The position numbers and the translations under genes are program-made. Shown one piece after another: positions 1-7,320 of a DNA stretch of 12,380 nt. The notes below the pieces were generated by a model. It was not told the origin of the DNA and did no database searches. It was given only the letters and a program-made list of their open reading frames with translations. Source of the stretch: an uncultured Paracoccaceae bacterium (GTDB lineage: Bacteria; Pseudomonadota; Alphaproteobacteria; Rhodobacterales; Rhodobacteraceae); NCBI GenBank assembly GCA_937927885.1, contig CALEZJ010000206.1, forward strand, positions 1-12,380, read 5' to 3'. How positions within the stretch are numbered: position 1 is the stretch's first letter; every line of letters begins with the position of its first letter.

Positions 1-548
1 TGGCGATAGGTGTCCAGCGGGTTCAGGCCCAGACGCCCGATGTGGTAAAAGTCCAGCATCATCCCCAGGTTGGGTCGGTTGACCTCCGCGATGGTCGCCG
101 CAGCCTGGTCGGGGTGGGTCAGGTGGTAGCCGGGCACATCAAAGGGGTTGATCGGCTCGATCAGCAGCGCGATGCCCAGCGGCGCGGCCAGATCGCAGGC
201 CCAGCGCAGGTGCTCGCGAAAGATGGCCTCGTCCCCGCCCTTGCCTGCCATCACATGCACCATGGCGGTGTCCGTCGCGGCCGCATAATCGAGCGCCTCG
301 CGCGTGGCGGCGCGCGCTTTGTCCTGATCGGTGCGCGCGGCCAGCCCGAAACTGTCGCCCGGCCGCGTGTTCAGACTGAGCATCGGCACGCTCGCCGCCG
401 CCAGCGCCGCGCGGGTCGCAGCCGCCGGGGTGTCATAGGGCCAGTGGCATTCCACGGCAGCGAACCCTGCGGCCGCCGCGCGCGCGATGGACTGTGGCAG
501 GGGCAGATCGGCCCAGAGAAACCCCAGATTGGCCGAAAACCGGATCAC
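1..548 (-). CDS. Hydroxypyruvate isomerase-like TIM-barrel protein (3' end outside window)
   Basis: The visible 182 N-terminal residues look like the sugar phosphate isomerase/epimerase (AP-endonuclease-like TIM barrel) superfamily. Hyi-type members interconvert hydroxypyruvate and tartronate semialdehyde or related 2-keto sugars acids. The protein starts [11 protein letters not shown], has the strand VECHWPY near residue 33, and carries the Hyi-like block LIEPIN..D.PGY.L near residues 129-142, whose Glu (about 131) is a likely metal ligand. It continues with [12 protein letters not shown] near 163, whose Asp is a second likely ligand. The start is GTG at 548, overlapping the aroQ stop as GTGA, so translation is probably coupled. 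The C-terminal third, with the remaining metal ligands, lies beyond position 1. Because it is coupled to aroQ, a 3-dehydroshikimate dehydratase-like role in the same fold is an alternative, but the EPIN..D.PGY block favours the Hyi group. Family is fairly sure, substrate is not. Confidence 0.85.
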   Translation of the reverse strand, partial: MIRFSANLGFLWADLPLPQSIARAAAAGFAAVECHWPYDTPAAATRAALAAASVPMLSLNTRPGDSFGLAARTDQDKARAATREALDYAAATDTAMVHVMAGKGGDEAIFREHLRWACDLAAPLGIALLIEPINPFDVPGYHLTHPDQAAATIAEVNRPNLGMMLDFYHIGRLGLNPLDTYR

Positions 549-979
549 GCCAGCAAATGCGCCATGTGCCGCACCGCCAGCGCGTAGCCATGCACGCCGA
601 ACCCCGCCATCACCGCATCGGCGCGGTGGCTGACATAGGAATGGTGGCGGAAGGACTCGCGTTTGTGCACCTGGCTGATATGCACCTCGATCACCGGACC
701 CTTGAACGTGTTCAGCGCATCGAGCACCGCGATCGAGGTATGGGTCAGCGCGGCCGGGTTGATGACGATGCCGGCAGCGGTTTCGCGCGCCTCATGGATC
801 CAGTCCACGATCTGCCCCTCCCAGTTCGACTGGCGCAGGACCGTTTCCAGCCCCAGTTCGGCACCCAGGGCGGCACAGTCGCGCGCCACGTCGTCGAGGG
901 TCACCGAACCATAGATCTCGGGCTCGCGGCGGCCCAGCAGGTTCAGGTTGGGGCCGTTCAGGATGTGGATTGTCTGCAT
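545..979 (-). CDS. aroQ: Type II 3-dehydroquinate dehydratase AroQ
   Basis: This 144-residue protein has the usual length for a type II dehydroquinase, the dodecameric cytosolic enzyme converting 3-dehydroquinate to 3-dehydroshikimate in the shikimate pathway or in quinate breakdown. The family blocks appear in order: [17 protein letters not shown] at 8-24 with catalytic Tyr23 and Arg18, [12 protein letters not shown] at 50-62, [10 protein letters not shown] at 73-82 with Asn74 and His80, and EVH(100)IS followed by RESFRHHS at 107-114. INPAALTH differs slightly from the common INPGAYTH. The ATG at 979 is preceded by AAAAGG at about 7 bases. A longer open frame runs upstream to 1444 but has no family similarity there and runs antisense to the DUF1800 gene. 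The stop overlaps the GTG start of the isomerase-like gene. That coupling leaves open whether this copy is biosynthetic or catabolic. Confidence 0.96.
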   Translation of the reverse strand: MQTIHILNGPNLNLLGRREPEIYGSVTLDDVARDCAALGAELGLETVLRQSNWEGQIVDWIHEARETAAGIVINPAALTHTSIAVLDALNTFKGPVIEVHISQVHKRESFRHHSYVSHRADAVMAGFGVHGYALAVRHMAHLLA

Positions 980-1094
980 CGGATTGCCTTTTCGGGGGAC
1001 GGCGCATCCTAGCGCGCGGGTCCGGGGGGCGCCAGCCCGGCAAGGGTGCAGGAAACGTGATTTGGCGCGGGCGAGGGCTGGGGTAGGATGGCGC
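980..1094. promoter_or_regulatory. Divergent intergenic region between aroQ and the DUF1800 gene
   Basis: These 115 bases separate the divergent start codons and must hold promoters for both sides if both are transcribed from here. Candidates are weak. On the minus strand TAGGAT (1011-1006) could be a -10 box about 27 bases before the aroQ ATG, with only a poor TGGCGC at the -35 position. On the plus strand TTGGCG (1062-1067) and TAGGAT (1084-1089) are 16 bases apart, but the implied transcript would begin at or next to the ATG at 1095, giving a leaderless mRNA. The same TAGGA could instead serve as a weak ribosome site. No strong operator or riboswitch is visible. Confidence 0.3.
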
Positions 1095-2327
1095 ATGCGC
1101 AGCGTCGATGCCTTCATCGCCCTCAACCGCTTCGGCCTTGGCGCGGGGCCCGGCGGGGACGCGCCGCTGGGCGGCGATCCGCGCGGCTGGCTGGTGTCGC
1201 AACTGGCGGGGGGCGTGCCCGCAGCGCCGCCCGGGCGCAGTGCCGATGAGTTGCTGACCGAGGTCAGCCGCGCGCGACTGGACGGGCAAGGCGAGCAAGC
1301 GATCCGTCTGGCGATGGAGCGCGACTTTCGCCCCGCGCTTCTGGCCAGGGGCGCGCACCTCGTGCAAAGCGAGGCCCCCCTTGTCGAGCGGCTGGTGCTG
1401 TTCTGGTCGAACCATTTCACCGTCAGCACCACGCGACGCGCCATCGCGCCGATGACCCCCGCCTTCGAGGTCGAGGCGATCCGTCCCCATGTTCTGGGCC
1501 GTTTCGGGGCGATGCTGCGTGCCGTGGTGCGCCATCCGGTGATGCTGACCTATCTGGACAACCCGTTTTCCGTGGGGCCGGATTCGCCCGACGGGCGCGC
1601 GCAGGGCGGCGGCGTGAACGAGAACCTTGCCCGCGAGGTGCTGGAACTGCATACCTTGGGCGCGCGGGGTGGCTATACTCAGGCCGATGTGACCCAGTTC
1701 GCGCTGGCCCTGACCGGGTGGAGCCACGGAGGCCATCCGGGAAGCGGCGACGAGGCTTTGCATGGCCGGTTCCGGTTCGTGCCCGGGCATCATCAGCCGG
1801 GACCGAAAGAGGTGCTGGGGCGGCGCTACGACGAAGCGGGCGAGGGCGAAGGGCTGGCAATCCTCGACAATCTGGCGCGCCACCCGGCGACCGCACGGCA
1901 TCTGGCGACAAAGCTCGTGCGCCATTTCGTGGCCGACGATCCGCCCGAGGCGGCGGTTCAGCGCATCGCAGGGGTGTTTTTGGACAGCGAGGGCGATCTG
2001 GCCGAGGTGGCGCGCGCGCTGGTTTCCCTGCCTCAGGCGTGGAGCGAACCGCTGGCCAAGGTCAAGACGCCGCATGAACTGGTGCTGGCCGTGCACCGCG
2101 CGCTGGGGGGCGAGGCCCCACCGCCCGGCGATTACCTGCGCCCCCTGCGCCTGTTGGGCATGATGCCGTTTTCCGCCCCCGGGCCTCAGGGATGGGGCGA
2201 CCGGGCCCGAGACTGGCTGACTCCCGAGGCCTTGATGACCCGCATCGCCTGGCTGCGGGGGCTGACCCCGGCCGGAACAGCCGCCGCGCGCGGTGATGGA
2301 GGCGAGCATCGGCGCCGTTCTCCATGA
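1095..2327 (+). CDS. DUF1800 family protein, frame broken near its C terminus
   Basis: This frame encodes 410 residues of the DUF1800 family, proteins of unknown biochemical role that often sit beside DUF1501 genes. Recognisable blocks in order are [11 protein letters not shown] (11-21), FWSNHF (103-108), [10 protein letters not shown] (153-162), [15 protein letters not shown] (175-189), GGYTQADV (192-199) followed by ALTGW, then a HH..G..EVLGRRY segment, and [22 protein letters not shown]. The family normally ends in a segment finishing with ..EFQRR, but this frame instead runs into [17 protein letters not shown] and stops. The missing tail lies in the next frame (see 2275-2415), so a one-base insertion or two-base loss near 2266-2290 is likely. 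ATG 1095 starts directly at the conserved N terminus; upstream codons in this frame look non-coding. No export signal is visible, in contrast to its DUF1501 partner. Whether the protein works with its changed tail is unknown. Confidence 0.88.
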   Translation: MRSVDAFIALNRFGLGAGPGGDAPLGGDPRGWLVSQLAGGVPAAPPGRSADELLTEVSRARLDGQGEQAIRLAMERDFRPALLARGAHLVQSEAPLVERLVLFWSNHFTVSTTRRAIAPMTPAFEVEAIRPHVLGRFGAMLRAVVRHPVMLTYLDNPFSVGPDSPDGRAQGGGVNENLAREVLELHTLGARGGYTQADVTQFALALTGWSHGGHPGSGDEALHGRFRFVPGHHQPGPKEVLGRRYDEAGEGEGLAILDNLARHPATARHLATKLVRHFVADDPPEAAVQRIAGVFLDSEGDLAEVARALVSLPQAWSEPLAKVKTPHELVLAVHRALGGEAPPPGDYLRPLRLLGMMPFSAPGPQGWGDRARDWLTPEALMTRIAWLRGLTPAGTAAARGDGGEHRRRSP

Positions 2328-2415
2328 CGCGACGCGCACCTGGGTCTACCGCGCGCCTTCGCTCCGTGCCGGGCTGGCGATGGTGCTGTCCAGTGCCGAA
2401 TTCCAGAGGAGATGA
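2275..2415 (+). pseudogene. Out-of-frame C-terminal tail of the DUF1800 gene
   Basis: Reading in the frame one base later than the upstream gene gives about 46 residues that look like the natural end of a DUF1800 protein: [19 protein letters not shown], then LRAGLAMVLSSAEFQRR and a TGA at 2413-2415. This frame has a stop at 2263-2265, so the switch must lie after that point. If one G in the GCCGGAAC stretch at 2272-2278 were removed, the upstream frame would read [15 protein letters not shown] and run straight into the tail. The TGA overlaps ATG 2412 and lies within a few bases of the preferred DUF1501 start, the spacing expected of an intact gene pair. This could be a real mutation or a sequencing or assembly error in a GC-rich stretch. 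No clear slippery sequence for programmed frameshifting is visible. Confidence 0.8.
2405..2411 (+). promoter_or_regulatory. Ribosome binding site deciding the DUF1501 start
   Basis: AGAGGAG lies 6 bases before ATG 2418 but directly abuts ATG 2412. Normal spacing is about 5-9 bases, so 2418 is the better start, giving a protein beginning MRRRDFL. ATG 2412 would add only Met-Arg and would keep the twin-arginine motif. Confidence 0.6.
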
Positions 2416-2417
2416 GG

Positions 2418-3572
2418 ATGCGGCGGCGCGATTTCCTGGCCGGGTCTTGCGCGGGGTTGCTGGCGACGCTGCCGCAGACCCGGTTGGCGCTGGCCCATGC
2501 CGCGACCGACCGGCGGCTGGTCGTGGTGGTGCTGCGCGGCGGGATGGACGGGCTGGCGGCGCTGGCACCCTGGGCCGATCCGGGACTGCGACGGCTGCGT
2601 CCCCGGCTGGCGCCGGGGCGCGCGGGGGTGATCGACCTCGACGGCTATTTCGGGCTGGATGCGGGGCTGCGCGGGTTGATGCCGCTCTGGCAGGCGGGTG
2701 AACTGGCGTTCCTGCCGGCGGCGACCACGCGCTACCGCGAACGCTCCCATGCCGAGGGGCAGGCGCTGCTGGAAAACGGCACCGCCAGCCCCGAGGGTGC
2801 GCGCGACGGCTGGCTGAACCGCGCGCTGCTGGCGCTCAACGACGGCGATGCGCGGCTGGGCCTGTCGCTGGGTCCGGCCGTGCCGCTGATCCTGCAGGGG
2901 GCGGCGACGGTTCAAAGCTGGTCGAACGATGGCCTGCCCGAACCGGGTGCCGATTTCCTGACCCGGCTGGGCCTGATCTATCGCCACGATGCCGCTTTTG
3001 CCGCCGCCTTCGAGGCCGCGCGGGGATCGGCCCGGCCCGATCCGGCGCTGTTGGCGGGCATCGACGACACGCTGTTTCTCGGCGCGCGGGTGGCCGGGTC
3101 CTTGCTGGCCCAGACGCAGGGGCCGCGCGTGGCGGTGATCGAAATGCAGGGCTGGGACACCCATATCAACCAGGGCGCGCGCCTCGAGGGGCAGTTCGGG
3201 CGGCTGACCGAGGCGTTGTTGACACTGCGCGCCGCGCTGGGGTCGGCTTGGGAGCAAAGCGCGGTTCTGGTGGTGTCCGAGTTCGGGCGCACGGCGGCCG
3301 AGAATGGCGCCGGGGGCACGGATCACGGAACTGGCGGGCTGGCGATGGTTCTGGGCGGGGCGCTGGGCGGCGGCAGACTCCTGGGCGACTGGCCGGGGCT
3401 GTCGACGGGGGCCTTGCACGAAGGCCGCGACCTTGCCGCGCCCAATGCATTGGAATCGCTCTTCAAGGCCGCGCTGATCGGGCATATGGGCCTTGCCCCG
3501 GCGCAGGTGGACGAATCCGTGTTCCCTGCGTCGGCGCACCTGGCGCCGGTGCCGGGTCTCTTCGGGATATGA
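2418..3572 (+). CDS. DUF1501 family protein with Tat signal peptide
   Basis: This 384-residue protein belongs to DUF1501, a group related to the alkaline phosphatase/sulfatase-like fold and usually exported; its reaction is not established. The N terminus RRRDFLAGS followed by a hydrophobic stretch and ALAHA (to about residue 28) is a clear twin-arginine export signal, so it probably folds in the cytoplasm and acts in the periplasm. Family blocks are VVVVLRGGMDGL (35-46), GWDTH (245-249), SEFGRT (287-292) and GTDHGTG (300-306). The Asp and His residues in the last three are candidate metal or catalytic ligands. The length is typical. It follows the DUF1800 gene almost without a gap, so the two are probably one transcript. 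The common pairing of these families suggests a joint role in an exported or cell-surface process, which remains an inference. Confidence 0.9.
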   Translation: MRRRDFLAGSCAGLLATLPQTRLALAHAATDRRLVVVVLRGGMDGLAALAPWADPGLRRLRPRLAPGRAGVIDLDGYFGLDAGLRGLMPLWQAGELAFLPAATTRYRERSHAEGQALLENGTASPEGARDGWLNRALLALNDGDARLGLSLGPAVPLILQGAATVQSWSNDGLPEPGADFLTRLGLIYRHDAAFAAAFEAARGSARPDPALLAGIDDTLFLGARVAGSLLAQTQGPRVAVIEMQGWDTHINQGARLEGQFGRLTEALLTLRAALGSAWEQSAVLVVSEFGRTAAENGAGGTDHGTGGLAMVLGGALGGGRLLGDWPGLSTGALHEGRDLAAPNALESLFKAALIGHMGLAPAQVDESVFPASAHLAPVPGLFGI

Positions 3573-3577
3573 GCCCT

Positions 3578-3592
3578 GCGCCCTCCGGGCGC
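3578..3592. terminator. Short GC hairpin between convergent genes
   Basis: GCGCCC (3578-3583), loop TCC and GGGCGC (3587-3592) form a perfect 6-bp stem in the 23 bases between the convergent DUF1501 and monooxygenase stop codons. It is symmetric and could serve both strands. There is no T-tract on either side, so it is at best a weak or factor-assisted terminator. Confidence 0.35.
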
Positions 3593-3595
3593 TGC

Positions 3596-4882
3596 CTAGG
3601 CGGTCGCCGAGGCCGGTGTCCTGACCCTCGCGCCGGGAGCGATGGTGGGCGGGGCCGCGTTCAAGGCCTCGATGGCGAAACCCGCCGCTGCCTTGTAGCC
3701 AGCCATGAAGGCCGCGCGTTCCTCCGGGGGAATGACGTCATCGATATGCGCGAATTCGCCGCCGCAACGCTCGTCGACCAGATTGAGCAGGCCAAAGGGC
3801 CCCGCACCCCGATTGCGCAGGATCAGGGCCGAAACCGGCCCGCAAAGGCGCGCATCATAGGCAGAAAGCGCGGCGCGGGTGGCGCCGTGTTCGACCATCA
3901 TCGCGCCCAGGATGCGGGCGTCGATCACCGCCTGGCTGGCGCCGTTCGATCCCGTGGGATACATCGCATGCGCGGCGTCACCCAGCAGGGCCACCGGCCC
4001 GTCGACCCAGGTCGGTACCGGGTCGCGGTCGATCATCGGGTTCTCGTAGGCCCCGCCCGCCCCGGCCAGAAGTGCGGGCACATCCAGCCAGTCATAGCGC
4101 CAGTCGGCGAAATGATGGGCGAAATCCTCGATGGCGACCTCGCGGAACCAGCCGGTGTTCTCGCGCCCTTCGGGGCTGTCATAGGTAACCTCGGCGATCC
4201 AGTTGATGTCAGCCAGACCCTCGGCATCCGGGTGGCTGATCGGATAGACCACCATCCGGTGCCGGTGCGTGCCCAGCCCGACAAAGGAACTGCCCGTGCG
4301 GATCGGCTTCGCGCGGGTCACCCCGCGCCACATCACCGCACCGCCCCAATGGATCGGCGGCTGCGTCGGATGCATGGTTGCGCGCACGGCCGAATGGATG
4401 CCGTCGGCGCCAATCAGCAGGCTGCCGCGCTCGGTGCTGCCATCCTCGAACAGCGCGGTGACCCCTTCGGCATCGTGGCGATAGCCGGTCACCCGCCGTC
4501 CGGTCTGCACCGCGCCCTGACCCAGCCGCTCCACGACCAGCCGGTAAAGCAGCATGTGGAACTGCCCGCGGTGGACAGCGTATTGCGGCCAGCGATAGCC
4601 CGCCTCCAGGCCGCGCACCTCGGAATAGACGTCATTGCCGTTCAGCCCGACGAGCGCCCATTCCAGCGCGGGCAGGCCGACCTGATCCAGCATGGCCGCA
4701 TCGATCCCCAGATCCGCCAGTTCGCGCACCGCGTTCGGTTGCAGGTTGATCCCCACGCCCAGCGGCTTGAGGCTGCGCACCGATTCGAACACCACGCAGG
4801 GCACGCCGATCTGGTGCAGCGTCAGCGCGGTCACGAGGCCACCGATGCCCCCCCCGGCGATCAGGACTCGGCTTTGGGTCAT
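3596..4882 (-). CDS. PhzS-like FAD-dependent monooxygenase
   Basis: This 428-residue protein is a class A flavoprotein monooxygenase, the NAD(P)H-dependent group that hydroxylates aromatic or heteroaromatic substrates. It has the Rossmann motif GGGIGG at 10-15, the ribose-binding Glu33 ending the second strand, the DG motif GADGIHS at 158-164, and the FAD motif GDAAHAMYPTGSNGASQA at 301-318. From memory, several blocks (PLGVGINLQP near 40-49, WPQYAVHRG near 98-106, MWRGVT at 184-189, NPMIDRDP.P.W near 281-292) strongly recall PhzS, which acts on 5-methylphenazine-1-carboxylate. No other phenazine gene is present, so only the subfamily is proposed. ATG 4882 has GGAGAG at 4 bases; in-frame codons further upstream look non-coding. 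It is the last gene of the cluster, 96 bases after the second P450, and may act on that enzyme's product. Confidence 0.92.
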   Translation of the reverse strand: MTQSRVLIAGGGIGGLVTALTLHQIGVPCVVFESVRSLKPLGVGINLQPNAVRELADLGIDAAMLDQVGLPALEWALVGLNGNDVYSEVRGLEAGYRWPQYAVHRGQFHMLLYRLVVERLGQGAVQTGRRVTGYRHDAEGVTALFEDGSTERGSLLIGADGIHSAVRATMHPTQPPIHWGGAVMWRGVTRAKPIRTGSSFVGLGTHRHRMVVYPISHPDAEGLADINWIAEVTYDSPEGRENTGWFREVAIEDFAHHFADWRYDWLDVPALLAGAGGAYENPMIDRDPVPTWVDGPVALLGDAAHAMYPTGSNGASQAVIDARILGAMMVEHGATRAALSAYDARLCGPVSALILRNRGAGPFGLLNLVDERCGGEFAHIDDVIPPEERAAFMAGYKAAAGFAIEALNAAPPTIAPGARVRTPASATA

Positions 4883-4935
4883 GGGGCTCTCCGCTGGGGT
4901 GTTCGGCGGCGTTCTGGCAAAGATTCGCGCGCGGG

Positions 4936-4980
4936 GCAAGCGGCTTGCAATCGCAGCAGGCCGGGGGGCGTCTCCGGCCT
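4936..4980 (-). other. Two hairpins between the second P450 gene and the monooxygenase gene
   Basis: In the 96-base gap, AGGCCGG and CCGGCCT (4958-4964 and 4974-4980) form a 7-bp stem with a 9-base loop that starts inside the P450 stop codon. Next, GCAAG and CTTGC (4936-4940, 4944-4948) form a 5-bp stem with a 3-base loop. Neither is followed by a T-run on the minus strand, so these are more likely mRNA-stabilising or partial termination structures than a full terminator. I see no promoter motif in the gap. Confidence 0.3.
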
Positions 4981-6154
4981 AGCGCGACAGCGCCAGCGGC
5001 ACCGCCAGCGGTCCGTATTCGGGCCAGCGTGTCATCTCGACCGGTCCGGTCAGCGTCAGGCGCCGGGTCTTTTGCGTCAGTTGCCGCAGGGTTTCCAGCA
5101 GAAGTTCGCGTGCCAGCGGCGCGCCCGGGCACATGTGCGGGCCCCGGCCAAAGGTCAGAAGGTCCGTCTCGCCCCGGTCCAGACGATAGCTGTCGGGATC
5201 GGGGAACACATCGCCGTCACGGTTGCCCGAGGTAAAGACGACGGCCAGCGCATCCCCGGCCTTGATCGTCCTGCCGCCCAGGTCCACGTCGTGGCGCGCG
5301 GTGCGCGCAAAACCGCGGTAGGGGGTGTAGAGGCGCAAAAGCTCTTCGAGCGCCAGCGGGGCCAGATCCGGGTTGGCGGTCAGTTCCGCGTGGTGCTCGG
5401 GATGGCGTGCCAGATGCACCGCCATCGAGCCGATGAAGGTCGTGGGCGCGATGATGCCGACCAGCAGGAACTGGCGAAGCGCGCCCAGGATCTTGTCATC
5501 GGGCAGCGCCTGACCGTCGACCCGCACCGCAAGAAGGTTCGAGACCGGGTCCAGATCGGGGTCCTGCGGAGAGGATTTGCGTTCCTCGATCAGCCGTGCG
5601 GCGATCTGATAGAGCGCATCCGACCGTTCCCGCAGCGTATCGAAATCCTGCCGTTGCAGGGCCATGTTGAATTCGGCCCCGACACGGCGAATCTCGTCGG
5701 CATCCTTCGGGGAAAGGCGAAAGAATTCGGCCAGCAGGGCGATGGGCAGGGTGAACGAGAAATCCGCGCAGATATCGCCCCCGCCCGCGGCGACGAAGGG
5801 GTCAAGATGCTCGGCCACCATGCGGGTGATGACAGGTTTCCAGGCCTCGATCCGGCGCGGCGACAGAAACCGCAGGATGGCGTTGCGGTAGGGGATGTTG
5901 CCGGGCGGGTCCAGGTGCAGCGGCGGGCGGCGCTGGGTGGTGGCGACCGGGGGCACGACGTTCTGCACCGTGGTGGTAAAGGTCTGCCAGTCGGTCAGCA
6001 CACGGGCGATGTCCTCGTGGCGGGTCACGGCCCAGAAGCCGCCCATCTCGTTGGCCCAGGCAACCGGGCAGCGGCCGCGCAATTCGGCGAAAAGGGCGTG
6101 CGGGCTGTCGAAATCCTCGACCTCGGGCACGATGAAATCTGCGGGATGGGTCAT
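4979..6154 (-). CDS. Cytochrome P450 (second of tandem pair), no I-helix acid/alcohol pair
   Basis: This 391-residue soluble bacterial P450 should bind heme through Cys342 and oxidise a small substrate, with electrons from a ferredoxin system not encoded here. The heme loop is FGRGPHMCPG at 335-344, the K-helix ExxR is EELLR with Glu271 and Arg274, and the C-helix keeps DPP..IPYR with Arg90. The I helix reads LLVGIIAPTTFIGS: aligned by spacing and flanking residues to P450cam (GGLDTVVNFL), the Asp-Thr pair is replaced by Ile235-Ala236, with Pro237 after it and Thr238-Thr239 shifted on. The start is ATG 6154, overlapping the stop of the preceding P450 as ATGA. It shares the segment DWQTFT.TVQ and the positions of ExxR and the heme Cys with its neighbour, so the two are paralogues. 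The P450cam-like subgroup is my best guess; the substrate is unknown. Confidence 0.93.
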   Translation of the reverse strand: MTHPADFIVPEVEDFDSPHALFAELRGRCPVAWANEMGGFWAVTRHEDIARVLTDWQTFTTTVQNVVPPVATTQRRPPLHLDPPGNIPYRNAILRFLSPRRIEAWKPVITRMVAEHLDPFVAAGGGDICADFSFTLPIALLAEFFRLSPKDADEIRRVGAEFNMALQRQDFDTLRERSDALYQIAARLIEERKSSPQDPDLDPVSNLLAVRVDGQALPDDKILGALRQFLLVGIIAPTTFIGSMAVHLARHPEHHAELTANPDLAPLALEELLRLYTPYRGFARTARHDVDLGGRTIKAGDALAVVFTSGNRDGDVFPDPDSYRLDRGETDLLTFGRGPHMCPGAPLARELLLETLRQLTQKTRRLTLTGPVEMTRWPEYGPLAVPLALSR

Positions 6155-7320
6155 GCGAAGCGCAGCTCCAGATGGGTGACACCGTGTTCGGTCCAGCGCG
6201 CCCAGCGGATGGTCTCGCCGCGCTGAAAAGGGGGCAGGTCGGCCAGCACGTCCAACGTGATGCGCGCCTGCAACTTTGCCACTGACTGGCCCAGACAGAC
6301 ATGCGGACCGATGCCGAAGGCCAGATGACGGTTCGGGCTGCGATCCTCGACAAAGCGCATCGGCTCGGGGAATACCGACGCATCGCGGTTGGCGCTGAGA
6401 AAGTTCAGCGCAACCGGGCAGCCCTGCGGGATGGTGACGCCCTGCATCCGCGTCTCGCGCGTCGCCACCCGCACCAGCGCCTGATTGGGCGAATAGCAGC
6501 GCAGCATTTCCTCGATCAGGGCGCGGCGGTCGACGGAACCCGCGCGCAGCCGCGCTTGCAGGTCGGGATCGCCCGCCAGATGCCAGGCCATCGAGCACAG
6601 GAAATTGCGCGGCACCACATGCCCGCCAATCAGCATCAGGCGCACCATGCCCGCGAGTTCCTCGAAGGAATAGGGCCCGCCTTCGGGGTCAAAGGCCATG
6701 AGACCGCTGACGATATCGGTCTCGGGGTCTCGCGGGGAGGCCTGACGGTCCTGAACCAGCGCCACCGCAAAGCCGTCGATGGCGCGGCTGATCTCGCCCG
6801 CGCGGGGCATGTCGCCTCCCTGCACGGCGGCGACATAATCATGGCCCAGCCGACCCAGTTCCTCGGCCTCGGCCAGATCCATTCCGGCGAGGATGCACAG
6901 GCTGCCGACGGTGAACGGGGCGGCAAAGCCCTCGCCGAATTCGGGCAGAGCGGCGGCGCGCAATCCCTCGGCCAGGCGGGCGGCAAGGGCGCGCATCGGC
7001 GCCTCGATCGCGCGGATGCGGTTTTCCTTGAAGAATCGGTTCAGCCCCTTGCGATAGCGGTCGCTTTCGGGGGGGTCCTTTTGCAGGGGCAGCCGCGGCA
7101 ACCCCTTGCGCGGCGAGGCGGGGATCACTGTCTGCACCGTGGCGGTGAAGGTCTGCCAGTCCTTCGAGGCCGTCACCACGTCGTCATAGGTGGTCAGCGT
7201 ATAGAACCCGCCCCAGTTCTGCGACCCCGCCACCGGGCAGCTTTCGCGCAGCCGAGCCAGCTCGCCCTGAAGATCGGTCAATGCCGCAGGCCCGACCGGG
7301 TCCCAATCCTGCGGGATCAT
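6151..7320 (-). CDS. Cytochrome P450 (first of tandem pair), no I-helix acid/alcohol pair
   Basis: This 389-residue soluble P450 has the heme loop FGIGPHVCLG at 335-344 with Cys342, ExxR in EEMLR (Glu271, Arg274), and a C-helix DPPESDRYR with Arg90. The I helix reads IGGHVVPRNFL. Against P450cam VGGLDTVVNFL it aligns without gaps and puts Val235-Val236 at the Asp251-Thr252 positions that normally deliver protons for O-O bond cleavage. The 35-residue distance from there to ExxR equals that in P450cam, which supports the alignment. ATG 7320 overlaps the dctM stop as ATGA, and the stop overlaps the next P450 start the same way, so the three are translated together. The open frame extends far upstream to 8637, but that part is antisense-like frame shadow of dctM. 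Coupling to a transporter suggests the imported compound or its derivative is the substrate. Confidence 0.93.
   Translation of the reverse strand: MIPQDWDPVGPAALTDLQGELARLRESCPVAGSQNWGGFYTLTTYDDVVTASKDWQTFTATVQTVIPASPRKGLPRLPLQKDPPESDRYRKGLNRFFKENRIRAIEAPMRALAARLAEGLRAAALPEFGEGFAAPFTVGSLCILAGMDLAEAEELGRLGHDYVAAVQGGDMPRAGEISRAIDGFAVALVQDRQASPRDPETDIVSGLMAFDPEGGPYSFEELAGMVRLMLIGGHVVPRNFLCSMAWHLAGDPDLQARLRAGSVDRRALIEEMLRCYSPNQALVRVATRETRMQGVTIPQGCPVALNFLSANRDASVFPEPMRFVEDRSPNRHLAFGIGPHVCLGQSVAKLQARITLDVLADLPPFQRGETIRWARWTEHGVTHLELRFA

Noticed and set aside
792..2339. Minus-strand open frame of 515 codons opposite the DUF1800 gene
   Set aside because: It has shadow-type composition, overlaps aroQ in another frame, and lies opposite a well-supported DUF1800 protein.
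4883..4939. N-terminal extension of the monooxygenase to 4939
   Set aside because: The flavoprotein fold begins directly after ATG 4882, which has a GGAGAG site; the extension has no similarity and lies in the intergenic gap.
3248..6226. Plus-strand open frame of 992 codons opposite the monooxygenase and second P450 genes
   Set aside because: It runs antisense through two genes with complete family motifs, its product is Arg/His/Gln/Pro-rich without recognisable domains, and long antisense frames are common where third positions are mostly G or C.
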